Assembly (NCBI GenBank): GCA_000613465.1
Contig: BAJA01000033.1
Span: forward strand, 1 to 64,000
Reading direction: 5' to 3'
DNA length: 64,000 nt
Source: Bacteroides nordii WAL 11050 = JCM 12987
Lineage (GTDB): Bacteria; Bacteroidota; Bacteroidia; Bacteroidales; Bacteroidaceae
Below are positions 1 to 8,413 of this stretch, one piece after another. The notes below the pieces were generated by a model. That model made no database searches. It saw only the letters and a program-made list of their open reading frames with translations, and was not told the DNA's origin. The translations under genes and the position numbers were made by a program. The first letter of the stretch is position 1. Each line of letters begins with the position of its first letter.

Positions 1-288
1 AAATGCCCCTTTGATGGTCGTATCCCTGATAAATCTAAATTTTGGGGCGCAAGTATGACTTATGTTATGGAAGATTATTATTATTGGAGAGATAAACGTC
101 CCTTGTATTTTATTTATGTAGAGTTTGAAAGACCTTATTTGAAAGGTCCGGAGGATACTCGATTTATGATAAAAAAAGGGATGCCTAATCTTTATCGTTC
201 CCTATTTAAAGATCAAGTGATAAAAGATTTGGAAATTCGTTTGGTAGAAAACGATCCTCGTAGTTGGAAAGAAGTAGATCGTTATTAG
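1..288 (+). CDS. Hypothetical protein, C-terminal part
   Basis: The reading frame is open from the first base of the window and ends at TAA, so this is the 3' end of a gene that begins upstream. The internal ATG at 55 is probably not the start, because 18 codons before it are also open. The visible 95 residues are rich in Tyr, Asp, Glu and Arg, with no signal peptide or membrane segment. I do not recognise a family. A decayed copy of its VEFERPYLKGPED-coding segment lies at 1050-1091, so this gene or a relative was once duplicated next to it. A strong hairpin terminator follows directly. Confidence 0.6.
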   Translation, partial: KCPFDGRIPDKSKFWGASMTYVMEDYYYWRDKRPLYFIYVEFERPYLKGPEDTRFMIKKGMPNLYRSLFKDQVIKDLEIRLVENDPRSWKEVDRY

Positions 289-298
289 GTCTGTTTTT

Positions 299-337
299 TA
301 TCTGAAGCGCATTTAAAAGCGCTTCAGATATTCTTTC
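299..337 (+). terminator. Rho-independent terminator after the first gene
   Basis: A perfect 12-bp stem (TATCTGAAGCGC paired with GCGCTTCAGATA) around an 8-nt loop, followed by a T-rich stretch. It starts 11 bases after the stop codon of the partial gene. Confidence 0.8.
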
Positions 338-385
338 ATTATCTTGTTATAAACGAAAGGTTTTGATGTATCAGCCAATTATATA

Positions 386-432
386 AGGAGGTATTATCTT
401 GTTTTGATGGCTAATTTAGATTTGTTAAAATG
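386..432 (+). repeat. Leader repeat, copy 1 (partner at 1101-1147)
   Basis: This 47-bp segment begins AGGAGG and ends at the ATG of the repeat protein. It aligns without gaps to 1101-1147, which ends at the ATG of the next gene, with only a handful of substitutions. Both copies therefore carry the same 5' leader, including an AGGAGG that lies too far upstream to act as an ordinary Shine-Dalgarno sequence. The copies are most simply explained by local duplication. Confidence 0.7.
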
Positions 433-1055
433 AAAAAGATATTTATATTAACTGTTGCTATTGTGTTAAGCCTATTTATGCTTATTTCCCGGAATGAGCA
501 TATAGGAATTAATCTTTCCCTGAATTCTGATGTATGTACTTTTCCTATGGAAACCAAACAAACCTGTTATTTAAACCTTGGTTTTTCTTCGGATATGAAT
601 TGTTTGAATGGATTGGCTGTCAATGTGTTGGGTAGTATGGTGTATGAGGCAAAAGGAGTAGCTGTTTCCGGGTTATACATTTTAAATCATACCGCGCATG
701 ATTATGATGGTTTGTTTCTTTCCGGAGGAATAAATTTCACGGCAGGTGTATTGCATGGGATACAGATAGCGGGATCATGAATAGTCTTGGAGAAGTTTAT
801 GGAACACAAGTATCGGGAATGTTCAATTTGGCTGAAACATTGCGTGGAATACAGTTTTCCGGTTTGATTAATTCTGCAGGTGACGGAGCTGGTGGAATGA
901 TAGCACCGGTCAATGTTACTTCGGGAGAGTTTAAAGGAATACAGATCGGCTTATTTAACTACTCAGAAACGTATACATTTCAGATTGGTTTGATTAACAT
1001 TAATCGGTTCACTTTAGATTGTTGGGAATGGTTGTCGAATTTATTATCTATGTAG
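430..1055 (+). CDS. Exported glycine-rich repeat protein (LA_2272-like), frameshifted
   Basis: An N-terminal hydrophobic segment (residues 5-20) suggests export. The rest is a run of short repeats of the type G-I-Q-I/F-x-G-L/I, for example GIQIAG, GIQFSGLINS and GIQIGLFN. This resembles the LA_2272-type surface repeat family seen in Bacteroidota, which are probably beta-structured envelope proteins of unknown function. The frame breaks near 774-778: restoring one base in GGGATCATG gives GGA ATC ATG and joins AG-I-MNSLGEVYG seamlessly. The C-terminal WEWLSNL coding stretch has a diverged copy at 1458-1496. Function is unknown. I am fairly sure both halves are one gene, less sure of the family name. 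Confidence 0.55.
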
Positions 1056-1147
1056 AATTCGAAAGGCCTTATTTGAAAGATCCGAAAGATAATTTATAGA
1101 AGGAGGCATTATCTTGTTTTGATGGTTAATTTAAATTTGTTTCGATG
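1050..1147 (+). repeat. Decayed duplicate of the upstream gene segment and leader
   Basis: Bases 1050-1091 align without gaps to 116-157 (36 of 42 identical), still encoding a VEFERPYLKDPKD-like peptide that soon hits a stop. Bases 1101-1147 then align to 386-432. Two separate pieces of the preceding 430 bp have thus been reused here in the same order, with the intervening DNA lost. No intact gene is present within the remnant. Confidence 0.75.
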
Positions 1148-1453
1148 ATGAATAATTATTTACGAGAAGTTATAAAGAGTATAAATTACAATACCGTTTT
1201 ATCACAAGTGTTTTTCTTCTTGTTGTTAGGATTTCATGCTCATGTAAGAGAAGTTTCAAAAGTTTCTCACTTATATTTCTATCCTGGATTCTCTTTTATT
1301 TTTTTTGCAATAAACCTATCGTTTTTTGTATGGTTTAGAGACTCAACCTGGAAGCTATGGTATATTTGGCGTATTTTTTGGATTATTTTGTGGAGCACAT
1401 TAATGCTATGTCCTTCTGTTGAAGAATATGTAATATGCTATTTTGATAATTAA
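1145..1453 (+). CDS. Small hydrophobic membrane protein
   Basis: A 102-residue protein with about three hydrophobic segments (near residues 18-32, 45-62 and 70-90) rich in Phe, Trp and Leu, so most likely an inner-membrane protein. No family is recognised. It lies behind a duplicated leader sequence and just before the O-antigen-ligase-like gene, with a start at ATGATG (1145 or 1148). The sequence after its stop (1458-1496) resembles the end of the repeat-protein gene, so the surroundings have been shuffled. It could be part of a surface-glycan or exported-peptide cluster with its neighbours, but nothing in it proves this. Confidence 0.5.
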   Translation: MMNNYLREVIKSINYNTVLSQVFFFLLLGFHAHVREVSKVSHLYFYPGFSFIFFAINLSFFVWFRDSTWKLWYIWRIFWIILWSTLMLCPSVEEYVICYFDN

Positions 1454-1477
1454 TTGTTTCATTTTAGATCACAGAGA

Positions 1478-3130
1478 ATGGTTATCAAATTTGTAGATAT
1501 AAAGTGGCTACTGGCAGGCATTATTTTTTTGCTTTTACCTTTTTTTACCTCTTTCAGACACCTGATAGAAGAAAATCATTATATAATGTTATTGGGGGGC
1601 TGCTTCATTCTATTGTGTGCAACTTTGAGTATAAACCGATCCGAGTGGATACCGTTGAGCATGACAGATATACTTGTCTTACTATTTGGAGGATGGATAC
1701 TTATGACTACTTTTCTTTGGAATGAACGAAGAGTTTCGGATGAAAATATTGTTTTGTGGATTGTTGCCGGTGTTTTTTATATCAGTGGACGTATTTACGG
1801 ACCATCCTCGCAACGTATATGGATATATATAGTAATTGCTTTGGGTGGTTTTATACAATCTATATATGGTTGGTTGCAATATATAGAATGGCTGCCTTCC
1901 AATCATCTTTATTTTTCAGTAACAGGTAGTTTCTTTAATCCTGCACATTTAGGGGCATATACCGGGCTTGCAATATGGGCTTTTTTCTTTTTAATGAAGG
2001 CTGTTTATAACCAAAAACGATGGTCATTATTTGGAGGTTTACTTTTAGTTGCATTACCTGTTACAATGTTATTTATAATTATACAATCTCGCGCATCTTG
2101 GGTGGCTTTATTTCTGTCTTTTATAGGTTTCTATTATTTCTGCAAAAGAAGGAAAATACGTTTTCAATTTTTTTTATACTTCTTGTTGGTCATTACGTTG
2201 TTAGCTGTTCCTCTTTATAATTTGAAGAAAGATTCGGCAGACGGTCGTCTTTTTATTTGGAGGGTTAGTAGTGAATTGATAAATGAAGCTCCATTAACAG
2301 GAAAAGGAGCCGATTCTTTTCCTGCCGGATATATGTTGGCGCAAGCTTCTTATTTTAAGGAAAACCCAAATTCAGAACATACGAATCGTGCTACATCCAA
2401 CATTCATGCTTTTAATGAGCCTTTGCGTATCTGTTGTGAATATGGTATCATCGGACTGTTAATTTTTCTTGTACTTTTTGTTACTCTGTTTACTTCCCGG
2501 TCTGACTGTTATATTCGTGCTATGCTTTTGTATTTATGTGTTTTTTCCTGTTTTTCTTATGTAGGGGAAGTTTCTTCTTTATTGATAATGGTTGCATTTC
2601 TTTTGGGAGTTACATCCGGAAGTGGAAAGAAGAAAATAAAAGGTTGTGCATGTAGATACAGGAATTTTCTTCTAATCGGTATGATTTCCTTTGCATGTTT
2701 GATGGCTGTCTGGGCATGTTGGCGGTATCAGAGGGTTCTGTCCGGATATGTTTTTGCCAAACAATATAATAGAAGTTATATTTTAAATAATGCCCATTAT
2801 TTATATAAGAATGGGCAATACACAGAGGCCTTACCCTTTTTACAACGGGGGGCTGAATTGCTACCAAGTCCCGATCTTTATATTGATTTAGGAAATTGCC
2901 TTATGTATCTGGAAAGATATACGGAAGCGGAAAAAGTGATATCAACGGCTATATATATGGTTCCGGGACATATACTTCCACATTATTATCTTTTTCGGTT
3001 TTATGTAGAAACCGGGAATGATGAAAAAGCAAAAGAGTTGGGTGAGAAGATTCTTATAGGTGAATATAAGATGGAAGGGTCTGTTGCAATGGAAGTAAAA
3101 CACTATGTGCGAAAATATCTGGGAAAGTAG
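1478..3130 (+). CDS. O-antigen ligase/polymerase-like membrane protein with C-terminal TPRs
   Basis: About ten to twelve hydrophobic segments cover residues 8-420, with a large extracytoplasmic loop containing SRASW and, further on, HAFNEPLRICCEYGIIG. The latter matches the H-N-x-x-L...E-x-G-I-x-G signature of the Wzy_C/WaaL O-antigen ligase superfamily, which joins or polymerises lipid-linked glycans or transfers them to acceptors at the periplasmic face. The last ~100 residues form TPR-like helices (NAHYLYKNGQYTEALPFLQ and ERYTEAEKVIS). An upstream in-frame TTG at 1454 exists, but that stretch is a remnant of duplicated sequence, so I prefer the ATG at 1478. The exact acceptor is unknown. 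Confidence 0.75.
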   Translation: MVIKFVDIKWLLAGIIFLLLPFFTSFRHLIEENHYIMLLGGCFILLCATLSINRSEWIPLSMTDILVLLFGGWILMTTFLWNERRVSDENIVLWIVAGVFYISGRIYGPSSQRIWIYIVIALGGFIQSIYGWLQYIEWLPSNHLYFSVTGSFFNPAHLGAYTGLAIWAFFFLMKAVYNQKRWSLFGGLLLVALPVTMLFIIIQSRASWVALFLSFIGFYYFCKRRKIRFQFFLYFLLVITLLAVPLYNLKKDSADGRLFIWRVSSELINEAPLTGKGADSFPAGYMLAQASYFKENPNSEHTNRATSNIHAFNEPLRICCEYGIIGLLIFLVLFVTLFTSRSDCYIRAMLLYLCVFSCFSYVGEVSSLLIMVAFLLGVTSGSGKKKIKGCACRYRNFLLIGMISFACLMAVWACWRYQRVLSGYVFAKQYNRSYILNNAHYLYKNGQYTEALPFLQRGAELLPSPDLYIDLGNCLMYLERYTEAEKVISTAIYMVPGHILPHYYLFRFYVETGNDEKAKELGEKILIGEYKMEGSVAMEVKHYVRKYLGK

Positions 3131-3200
3131 AGAGTTTCAATGTGAATTTATAAATATCTAAAGAAATAATTGTATTTGTTTAAAGCTGGATTTTCTTACT

Positions 3201-3287
3201 TATAAAAGTACGTATTTAAATGTTTGTTAATTACCTATTTAAGACATACTTAAAATGCATAGTTTGTACTAATAAAGTACGTACTTT
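3201..3287. promoter_or_regulatory. Inverted pair of GTACGTAC-centred sites
   Basis: TATAAAAGTACGTATTT at 3201-3217 is matched in inverse orientation by AAAGTACGTACTTTTATA at 3274-3291. The second site contains a perfect 14-bp palindrome (3274-3287). Two dyad sites about 70 bp apart look like binding sites for a dimeric regulator. No regulator is assigned. Confidence 0.4.
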
Positions 3288-3495
3288 TATAATGTAAATA
3301 TACAAAAGGTTAAAAGTGTGATTTTTATAGTTTTATCAGAGTTTGTTTTTGTAATATGTTTTTGTTGCACGGAAGTAGCAAGATACTTTCTGTACGTCTC
3401 TCCCGGGATTAATTAATTCGATATTGTTTGAGACCAGACGAGTATTGGGTTGAGGAAATAGTTGTTGATAAGTATTTGATAATCAGTGTTTATGA

Positions 3496-3578
3496 AAGTG
3501 TGCAATCTTATCATACAAGAGTGTACAGAGATGTATAGCAAGAATGTACACTTTTGCGATACAAGAATGTACACTTTG
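3496..3578. repeat. Imperfect tandem array, exact 23-bp period
   Basis: Units begin at 3496, 3519, 3542 and 3565, each spaced exactly 23 bp, with consensus close to RARTGTACAYTTTTGYATACAA. The last unit is partial. On the reverse strand the unit contains TTGTATCGCAA, which is almost identical to the TTGCATCGCAA in the 22-bp-period array at 37522-37608. Role unknown. Confidence 0.7.
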
Positions 3579-3761
3579 TTTTGATAGAGAATCGATGCTG
3601 ATATTTTACCTATAGTATTAAACGGATTTTTCTATTACAGAATGAATCAGAGAATTTTCTTCTGTGTATATCGTTTGTAAATTATTGTGCTTAAATATCC
3701 TGTAAATATCCAAACTTACTTCTTTTTACTTTTTATTTTCCTTTGAGATAGAATTTATAAT

Positions 3762-3809
3762 CATTGATACAAGTCTGAAAGTCCGGTAAAGACAAAGCAT
3801 CTATCTTAG
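3762..3809 (+). promoter_or_regulatory. Proposed operator and -7 box of PUL operon 1
   Basis: The 23-bp element CATTGATACAAGTCTGAAAG plus TCC (3762-3784) is followed after 17 nt by TATCTTAG (3802-3809), one mismatch from the Bacteroides -7 consensus TAnnTTTG. The same element, with the same 17-nt gap to a perfect TATTTTTG, occurs upstream of the susC operon at 12612-12659. Overlap with the -33 position suggests an activator site (inference). Confidence 0.55.
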
Positions 3810-3832
3810 CGCTAACTTTAAAAGAAACACGA

Positions 3833-5818
3833 ATGAAAAGCTTTTTAATTACCATTTTAGTATCTTTTGCCTTTATACAGGCAACGGCACAAGTTCCCGG
3901 GAAAGTACCTTCTTCCTGGGCCAAAGAAATAGCTCATACAGTAATGACGCGTTATCCTTCGGCACTGACTATTCCTTTCAAACCGTGGTGCTACCCGCAA
4001 GGCTATTTCCTTATGGGACTGGATAAGTTGTGGCGCTCTACCGGAGACAGAAAGTATTATGATTACATGATGAACTGGGCCAATGAAGTAGTGCGTCCGG
4101 ATGGAAGCCTCGTTTATTTCAAAGGACGAAGTATGGACGACATGATGGCTGGTTCTGTTGTTGTCTGGGCTTATCAGCAAACAAAAGAAGAGAAGTTCAG
4201 GAAGGCTGCCGATATAATTCGGAAGAGTTATGACGACTATCCGCGAACGTCCGACGGAGTGTTTTGGCACGGACGGGGGACTGTTGGGCAGATATGTGGA
4301 TGGTGTTTTTATGGGACAGATGTTCCTTACAAAATATGGACACTACATTGGCGATACGGATTATTGCTTCAATGAAGCTTCCCGTCAGTTAATAGGGATG
4401 TATACGCATCTGAAAAAAGGAGAGTCCGGTTTGCTTTATCATGGCTGGGATGAGGATAAAGATGCCCGATGGGCGGATCCGGTGACGGGCATGGCACCGG
4501 AGGTATGGAGCGAAGGGCTTGGCTGGTATGCACTAATAATGGTAGAGACCTTGGAAATATTCCCAAAAACTCATTCACAATATAAGAAGTTGGTTTCTAT
4601 CACACAAGAGTTAATGCAGGGGTTAAAGAACTGCCAGGATCCGGTCACCGGACTATGGTATCAGGTGGTAGATAAAGGTGATCAACCCGGTAATTGGCAG
4701 GAAACTTCCGGTAGTGGGATGTTTGTGTATGCTTTACAACGTGCTATAGAATTGGGTATTATTCCTGCCGGAGAATACAAGAATTGTGTGGGAAAAGGAT
4801 ATATGGGATTGCTTTCTAAAGCAAAAATAAGTTCTGTAGACGGATTGATTGATTTGCAGGATGCCAACAATGGATTGGGCATTCAAAAAGACTATCAGAC
4901 TTATGTGACCCGTCCGAAGAAAATGAATGGGCAGGAAGTGATTTCCTCTTTCCTCTGGGCAACCTGGATTGTAGAGAACAGTAATCAATATCCATATCTG
5001 GAATATTGCAAAACATTTGCTTGTACGGATTATTCGCAAGGGAAGGTTTTTATCTTTGAGAATGGGAGAATTGTCTGGGAACACGATGCACCGCTTTCCA
5101 ATGATTTGTGGATACTGGAGAATGGAAATATACTTTTCACTACCGGACAGGGAGTGCTTGAAGTGAACCAAAATAAAGATACTGTCTTTCATTATACATC
5201 TAAAAGCCATATCTTTGCCTGCCAGAGATTGAAGAACGGAGATACATTTATAGGTGAATGTAATTCCGGTCGTTTGCTGGAGGTGAATCCGAAAGGAGAA
5301 GTTGTAAAGGAAGTATGTATTCTACCTCCGGGTGTAACGGATGGTAAGAAGTCGTTTATCCGTAATGCCCGCAGGTTGGACAACGGACATTACCTGGTGG
5401 CACATTATGGTGGTAAACGGGTAGTGGAGTATGATGAGAATGGCAAATCGTGCTGGGAAGTAGAAGTTTCCGGTGGAGCACATTCTGTTATCCGGTTGGA
5501 CAATGGCAATACACTTGTTGCGGTGGCAGATGCGGACAAGAATCCCCGCATTATGGAGTTTGATAAAGCAGGATAGTGGTCTGGGAATTGTCGAACAGAG
5601 ATCTGAAAGGAAGCCCGTTGAAATTTCTCAGTGGTATGCAATACTTGCCAGGGGTGGGGTTGCTGTTTACTAACTGGCAGGGACATGGAGTGAAGGATAA
5701 AGCCCCTCATATGTTTCTTGTGGACAGACAGAAAAATATTCTTTGTACATTTGGACTGCACGATTCTATACAAACGCTTTCTTCGGTGTATGTTCCAGAT
5801 AAAGGGTGTTTTCATTGA
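3833..5818 (+). CDS. GH105-type unsaturated uronyl hydrolase fused to a beta-propeller, frameshifted
   Basis: A signal peptide (about residues 1-19, ending ATAQ) precedes a glycoside hydrolase family 105 (alpha/alpha)6-barrel, which removes 4-deoxy-4,5-unsaturated uronic acid from lyase products. Family features are PQGYFLMGLDKL, WHGRG, the catalytic-Asp motif VDGVFMGQM, and PEVWSEGLGWYAL. It is paralogous to the gene at 7095-8413. After the hydrolase come ~200 residues of propeller repeats of the form W-x-L-x-N-G-N-x-L-x-T (DLWILENGNILFTT, RRLDNGHYLVAHYGG, VIRLDNGNTLVAV), an unusual addition for GH105. The frame breaks near 4285-4292 (net -2 or +1) and near 5572 (-1). The 3' end at 5818 is uncertain, since another shift could extend it to about 5864. 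It is the first gene of PUL operon 1. Confidence 0.8.
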
Positions 5819-5940
5819 CAAATGGAATAATAGTTTAAGCTTATGGGATAATTCTAAAAGCTGAAGAGAAACTAAACTTTTATTTTTGCGCACTGCTAAG
5901 AGATCCTTTATTATACACCTTATAACAAATTGAGTAGTTT

Positions 5941-7092
5941 ATGAAATGCTTTTATTATTTGCTTTTAACTTGTTTTCTGTTTTCATGTGCGGCGTCGGGC
6001 CCCGATCCGGTAGTGAAAACATTAAGACAGGAGATATTGAAACGTGCAGAACAGAATCTGGCGGAGAAACCAGTAACAGTGACTTCCTTTATTGCTGAGC
6101 GTAGTATGGGTGGATCGCATGATTTCTTTTCTGAAGGAGATTATTGGTGGCCTGATTCATTGAATCCCGACGGACCGTATATTCGACGTGACGGAGAAAC
6201 CAATCCGGATAACTTCGTAGCCCATCGGCATGCAATGGTTCGTTTTAGTGTGATTACCGGCAATTTAACTTCTGCCTATCTTATTACACAAGATAAGAAG
6301 TATACCGACGCAGTCCTTCAGCATATACGTGCCTGGTTTGTGAACAAAGAGACGCGAATGAATCCGAATCTGTTGTATGCACAGGCTATTAAGGGGATTG
6401 CTACCGGACGTGGAATTGGGATTATTGATACGGTTCATCTGATCGAAGTGGCTCAATCACTTTTACGCCTTCAACAGGCTGGAGTACTTCCTGCTGAAGA
6501 TGCAAAGGCTACTAAAGAATGGTTTGCATCTTATCTGAACTGGATGGTAACACATCCGTATGGCATGGATGAGATGAAGGCGAAGAACAATCATGGTACT
6601 TGCTGGGTAATGCAGGCAGCAATGTTTGCCAAATATACCGAAGATGAGAAGATGATGAAATTTTGTTCGGACCGATACAAGGAAGTATTGCTTCCCGGAC
6701 AAATGGCGGAGGACGGTAGTTTTCCGTTAGAACAAGAGCGTACCAAGCCGTATGCCTATTCGCTTTTCAATCTTGATGCAATGACCATGATATGTCAGAT
6801 CTTATCGACGAATGACGATAATCTTTGGCAATATACAACTGCGGACGGACGAAATATTATGTTAGGTATTTCTTATCTTTACCCTTTTGTAGCGGATAAG
6901 AGTAAATGGACATTGGCACCGGATGTGATGTGTTGGGAAGAGTGGCCTGTTGCACATCCGTTTCTGCTTTTTGGTTCTGCGCAGTTGAAAGATGAGGCAA
7001 TGTTTGATACCTGGCTCAAACTGGAACACTTTCCGACAAATAATGAGGTGGTACGCAATTTACCTATACGTAATCCTATTATCTGGTTATAA
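5941..7092 (+). CDS. Alginate-lyase-fold polysaccharide lyase (PF05426 type, possible PL38)
   Basis: A 383-residue lipoprotein or exported protein (LFSCAAS at residues 13-19 fits a lipobox). The body is an (alpha/alpha) toroid of the Alginate_lyase family: DYWWPDSLNPDGPYIRRDG near the N-terminus, NPNLLYAQAIKGI in the middle, and the catalytic-region motif KNNHGTCW. Family members cleave uronic-acid polymers (alginate, glucuronan) by beta-elimination, giving unsaturated ends that the flanking GH105 enzymes can remove. Assignment to CAZy PL38 is from memory of the motif pattern and is tentative. It is intact, and the next gene starts 2 bp after its stop, so the genes are surely co-transcribed. 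Confidence 0.75.
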   Translation: MKCFYYLLLTCFLFSCAASGPDPVVKTLRQEILKRAEQNLAEKPVTVTSFIAERSMGGSHDFFSEGDYWWPDSLNPDGPYIRRDGETNPDNFVAHRHAMVRFSVITGNLTSAYLITQDKKYTDAVLQHIRAWFVNKETRMNPNLLYAQAIKGIATGRGIGIIDTVHLIEVAQSLLRLQQAGVLPAEDAKATKEWFASYLNWMVTHPYGMDEMKAKNNHGTCWVMQAAMFAKYTEDEKMMKFCSDRYKEVLLPGQMAEDGSFPLEQERTKPYAYSLFNLDAMTMICQILSTNDDNLWQYTTADGRNIMLGISYLYPFVADKSKWTLAPDVMCWEEWPVAHPFLLFGSAQLKDEAMFDTWLKLEHFPTNNEVVRNLPIRNPIIWL

Positions 7093-7094
7093 AA

Positions 7095-8413
7095 ATGTTA
7101 TATATGAAAACACAAACTATTTTCGTTCTGCTATTTTTAGGAAATATATTGTTGCAGCCGATTATGGCGCAAACCAATCGCGTGACTACTACACGTACTA
7201 CTGGTACGACTGTAGAGAATGGAGTAACAATGATGGTCACTCAGGAAACGACTACCCGTTACCGGCGAACAACTTCGCAAGGGGTACCTGATGCAAAGTT
7301 GGGCTATACTCCCGGTCAAACACCCATGGATCTGGCATTACCACTTGCCGAAACGGTGATGGCACGTTACCCTGACTATCGGTTGGCGTATTGGAAAGAC
7401 TATACGTATGTACAGGGATATATGTTTGAGGCAATGGATCGGTTAGGACAATTAACCGGTAATCCGGATTATCTTGAATATATCCGGAAATATATAGATT
7501 ATTTTGTAGATGATGATGGAAACTATAAGGGTGGGGACTGACCAATCTTGATAACTTCATGACAGGCTCTGCTTTTTGTACACTATATGCCCGCACAGGT
7601 AATGAAAAATATAAGAAAGCTGCTTTACAGATATTAAAAGCTGTGGATGACTATCCCAGTTCTGACGGACAATTCTGGCATGGAAACCGGAGCCCGAATA
7701 TGTGGATTGATGGTGTTTTTATGATGCAGATGTTCCTCATCCGTTGCGGACAATATGTGGGAGAGACTGATTATTGCTATAATACGGCTTGCCGTAATGT
7801 TATTACTGCTGCACGTCATCTTCAACGTCCAGACGGACTGGTGCTACATGCATGGACCACAGAACCGGAAAAAGCTACCTGGGCTGATAAACAGACAGGC
7901 TTGTCGCCTGAAGTTTGGAGCGAAGGTATGGGGTGGTACACATTGGTGGTTCCCGAATTACTTGCCGTGTTACCGGAAACTCATCCGGATTATAATAAAA
8001 TACTCGATATATATATAAAGATGTGTCGAGGATTGAAGTCTGTACAGGATAAGTCTACCGGTGGTTGGTTTATGGTTGTAGATAAGGGTGACAATCCATT
8101 GAATTTTATTGATCCTTCGGGTACTGCAATGTTTGTTTACTCTCTTCGAAAGGGGATCAATCTGGGTTTACTGAAGCAAAAGGAATATATGCCTGTTGTC
8201 ACTAAGGGATATGAGAGTCTGCGTCCTTTTATACAGGTTAACGAACAGGGATTACTCGATGTGATAGGAGCCTGTGATGGAGTGGTTATCAAGAAGAATT
8301 TCATAGAATATGTAACTGTGCCCAAGATACTCAATGCAAAGGAAGCCGTAGCAGGAGTGCTATGGGCGGCTGTAATAATGGAATCGGAGAAATTAATGAT
8401 AAATAATGATTAA
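7095..8413 (+). CDS. GH105-type unsaturated uronyl hydrolase, frameshifted
   Basis: A signal peptide (MKTQTIFVLL to PIMAQ; ATG at 7095 or 7104) and a Thr-rich linker are followed by the GH105 domain: YVQGYMFEAMDRL, TNLDNFMTGSAF, WHGNRSPNMWIDGVFMMQMF with the likely catalytic Asp, and PEVWSEGMGWYTL. It hydrolyses the non-reducing unsaturated uronate from lyase-made oligosaccharides, probably in the periplasm. The frame breaks in the GGGG run at 7533-7536: one more G gives GLTNLDNFMTG, exactly as family members have. Closely similar to the hydrolase half of the 3833 gene but without the propeller. The start of the TonB receptor overlaps its end by 8 bp. Confidence 0.82.

Larger units (their letters stand above)
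3131..3832 (+). other. 700-bp intergenic region before the PUL
   Basis: No convincing gene on either strand. It contains an inverted pair of TATAAAAGTACGTAYTT sites (3201-3287), a TTGATAATCAGTG element (3476-3488) that recurs at 12728-12740, a 23-bp-period repeat array (3496-3578) and the proposed operator/promoter of PUL operon 1 (3762-3809). Confidence 0.6.

Noticed and set aside
1454..1477. TTG start for the O-antigen-ligase-like gene
   Set aside because: The eight extra codons fall in sequence duplicated from the end of the repeat-protein gene; an ATG follows at 1478.
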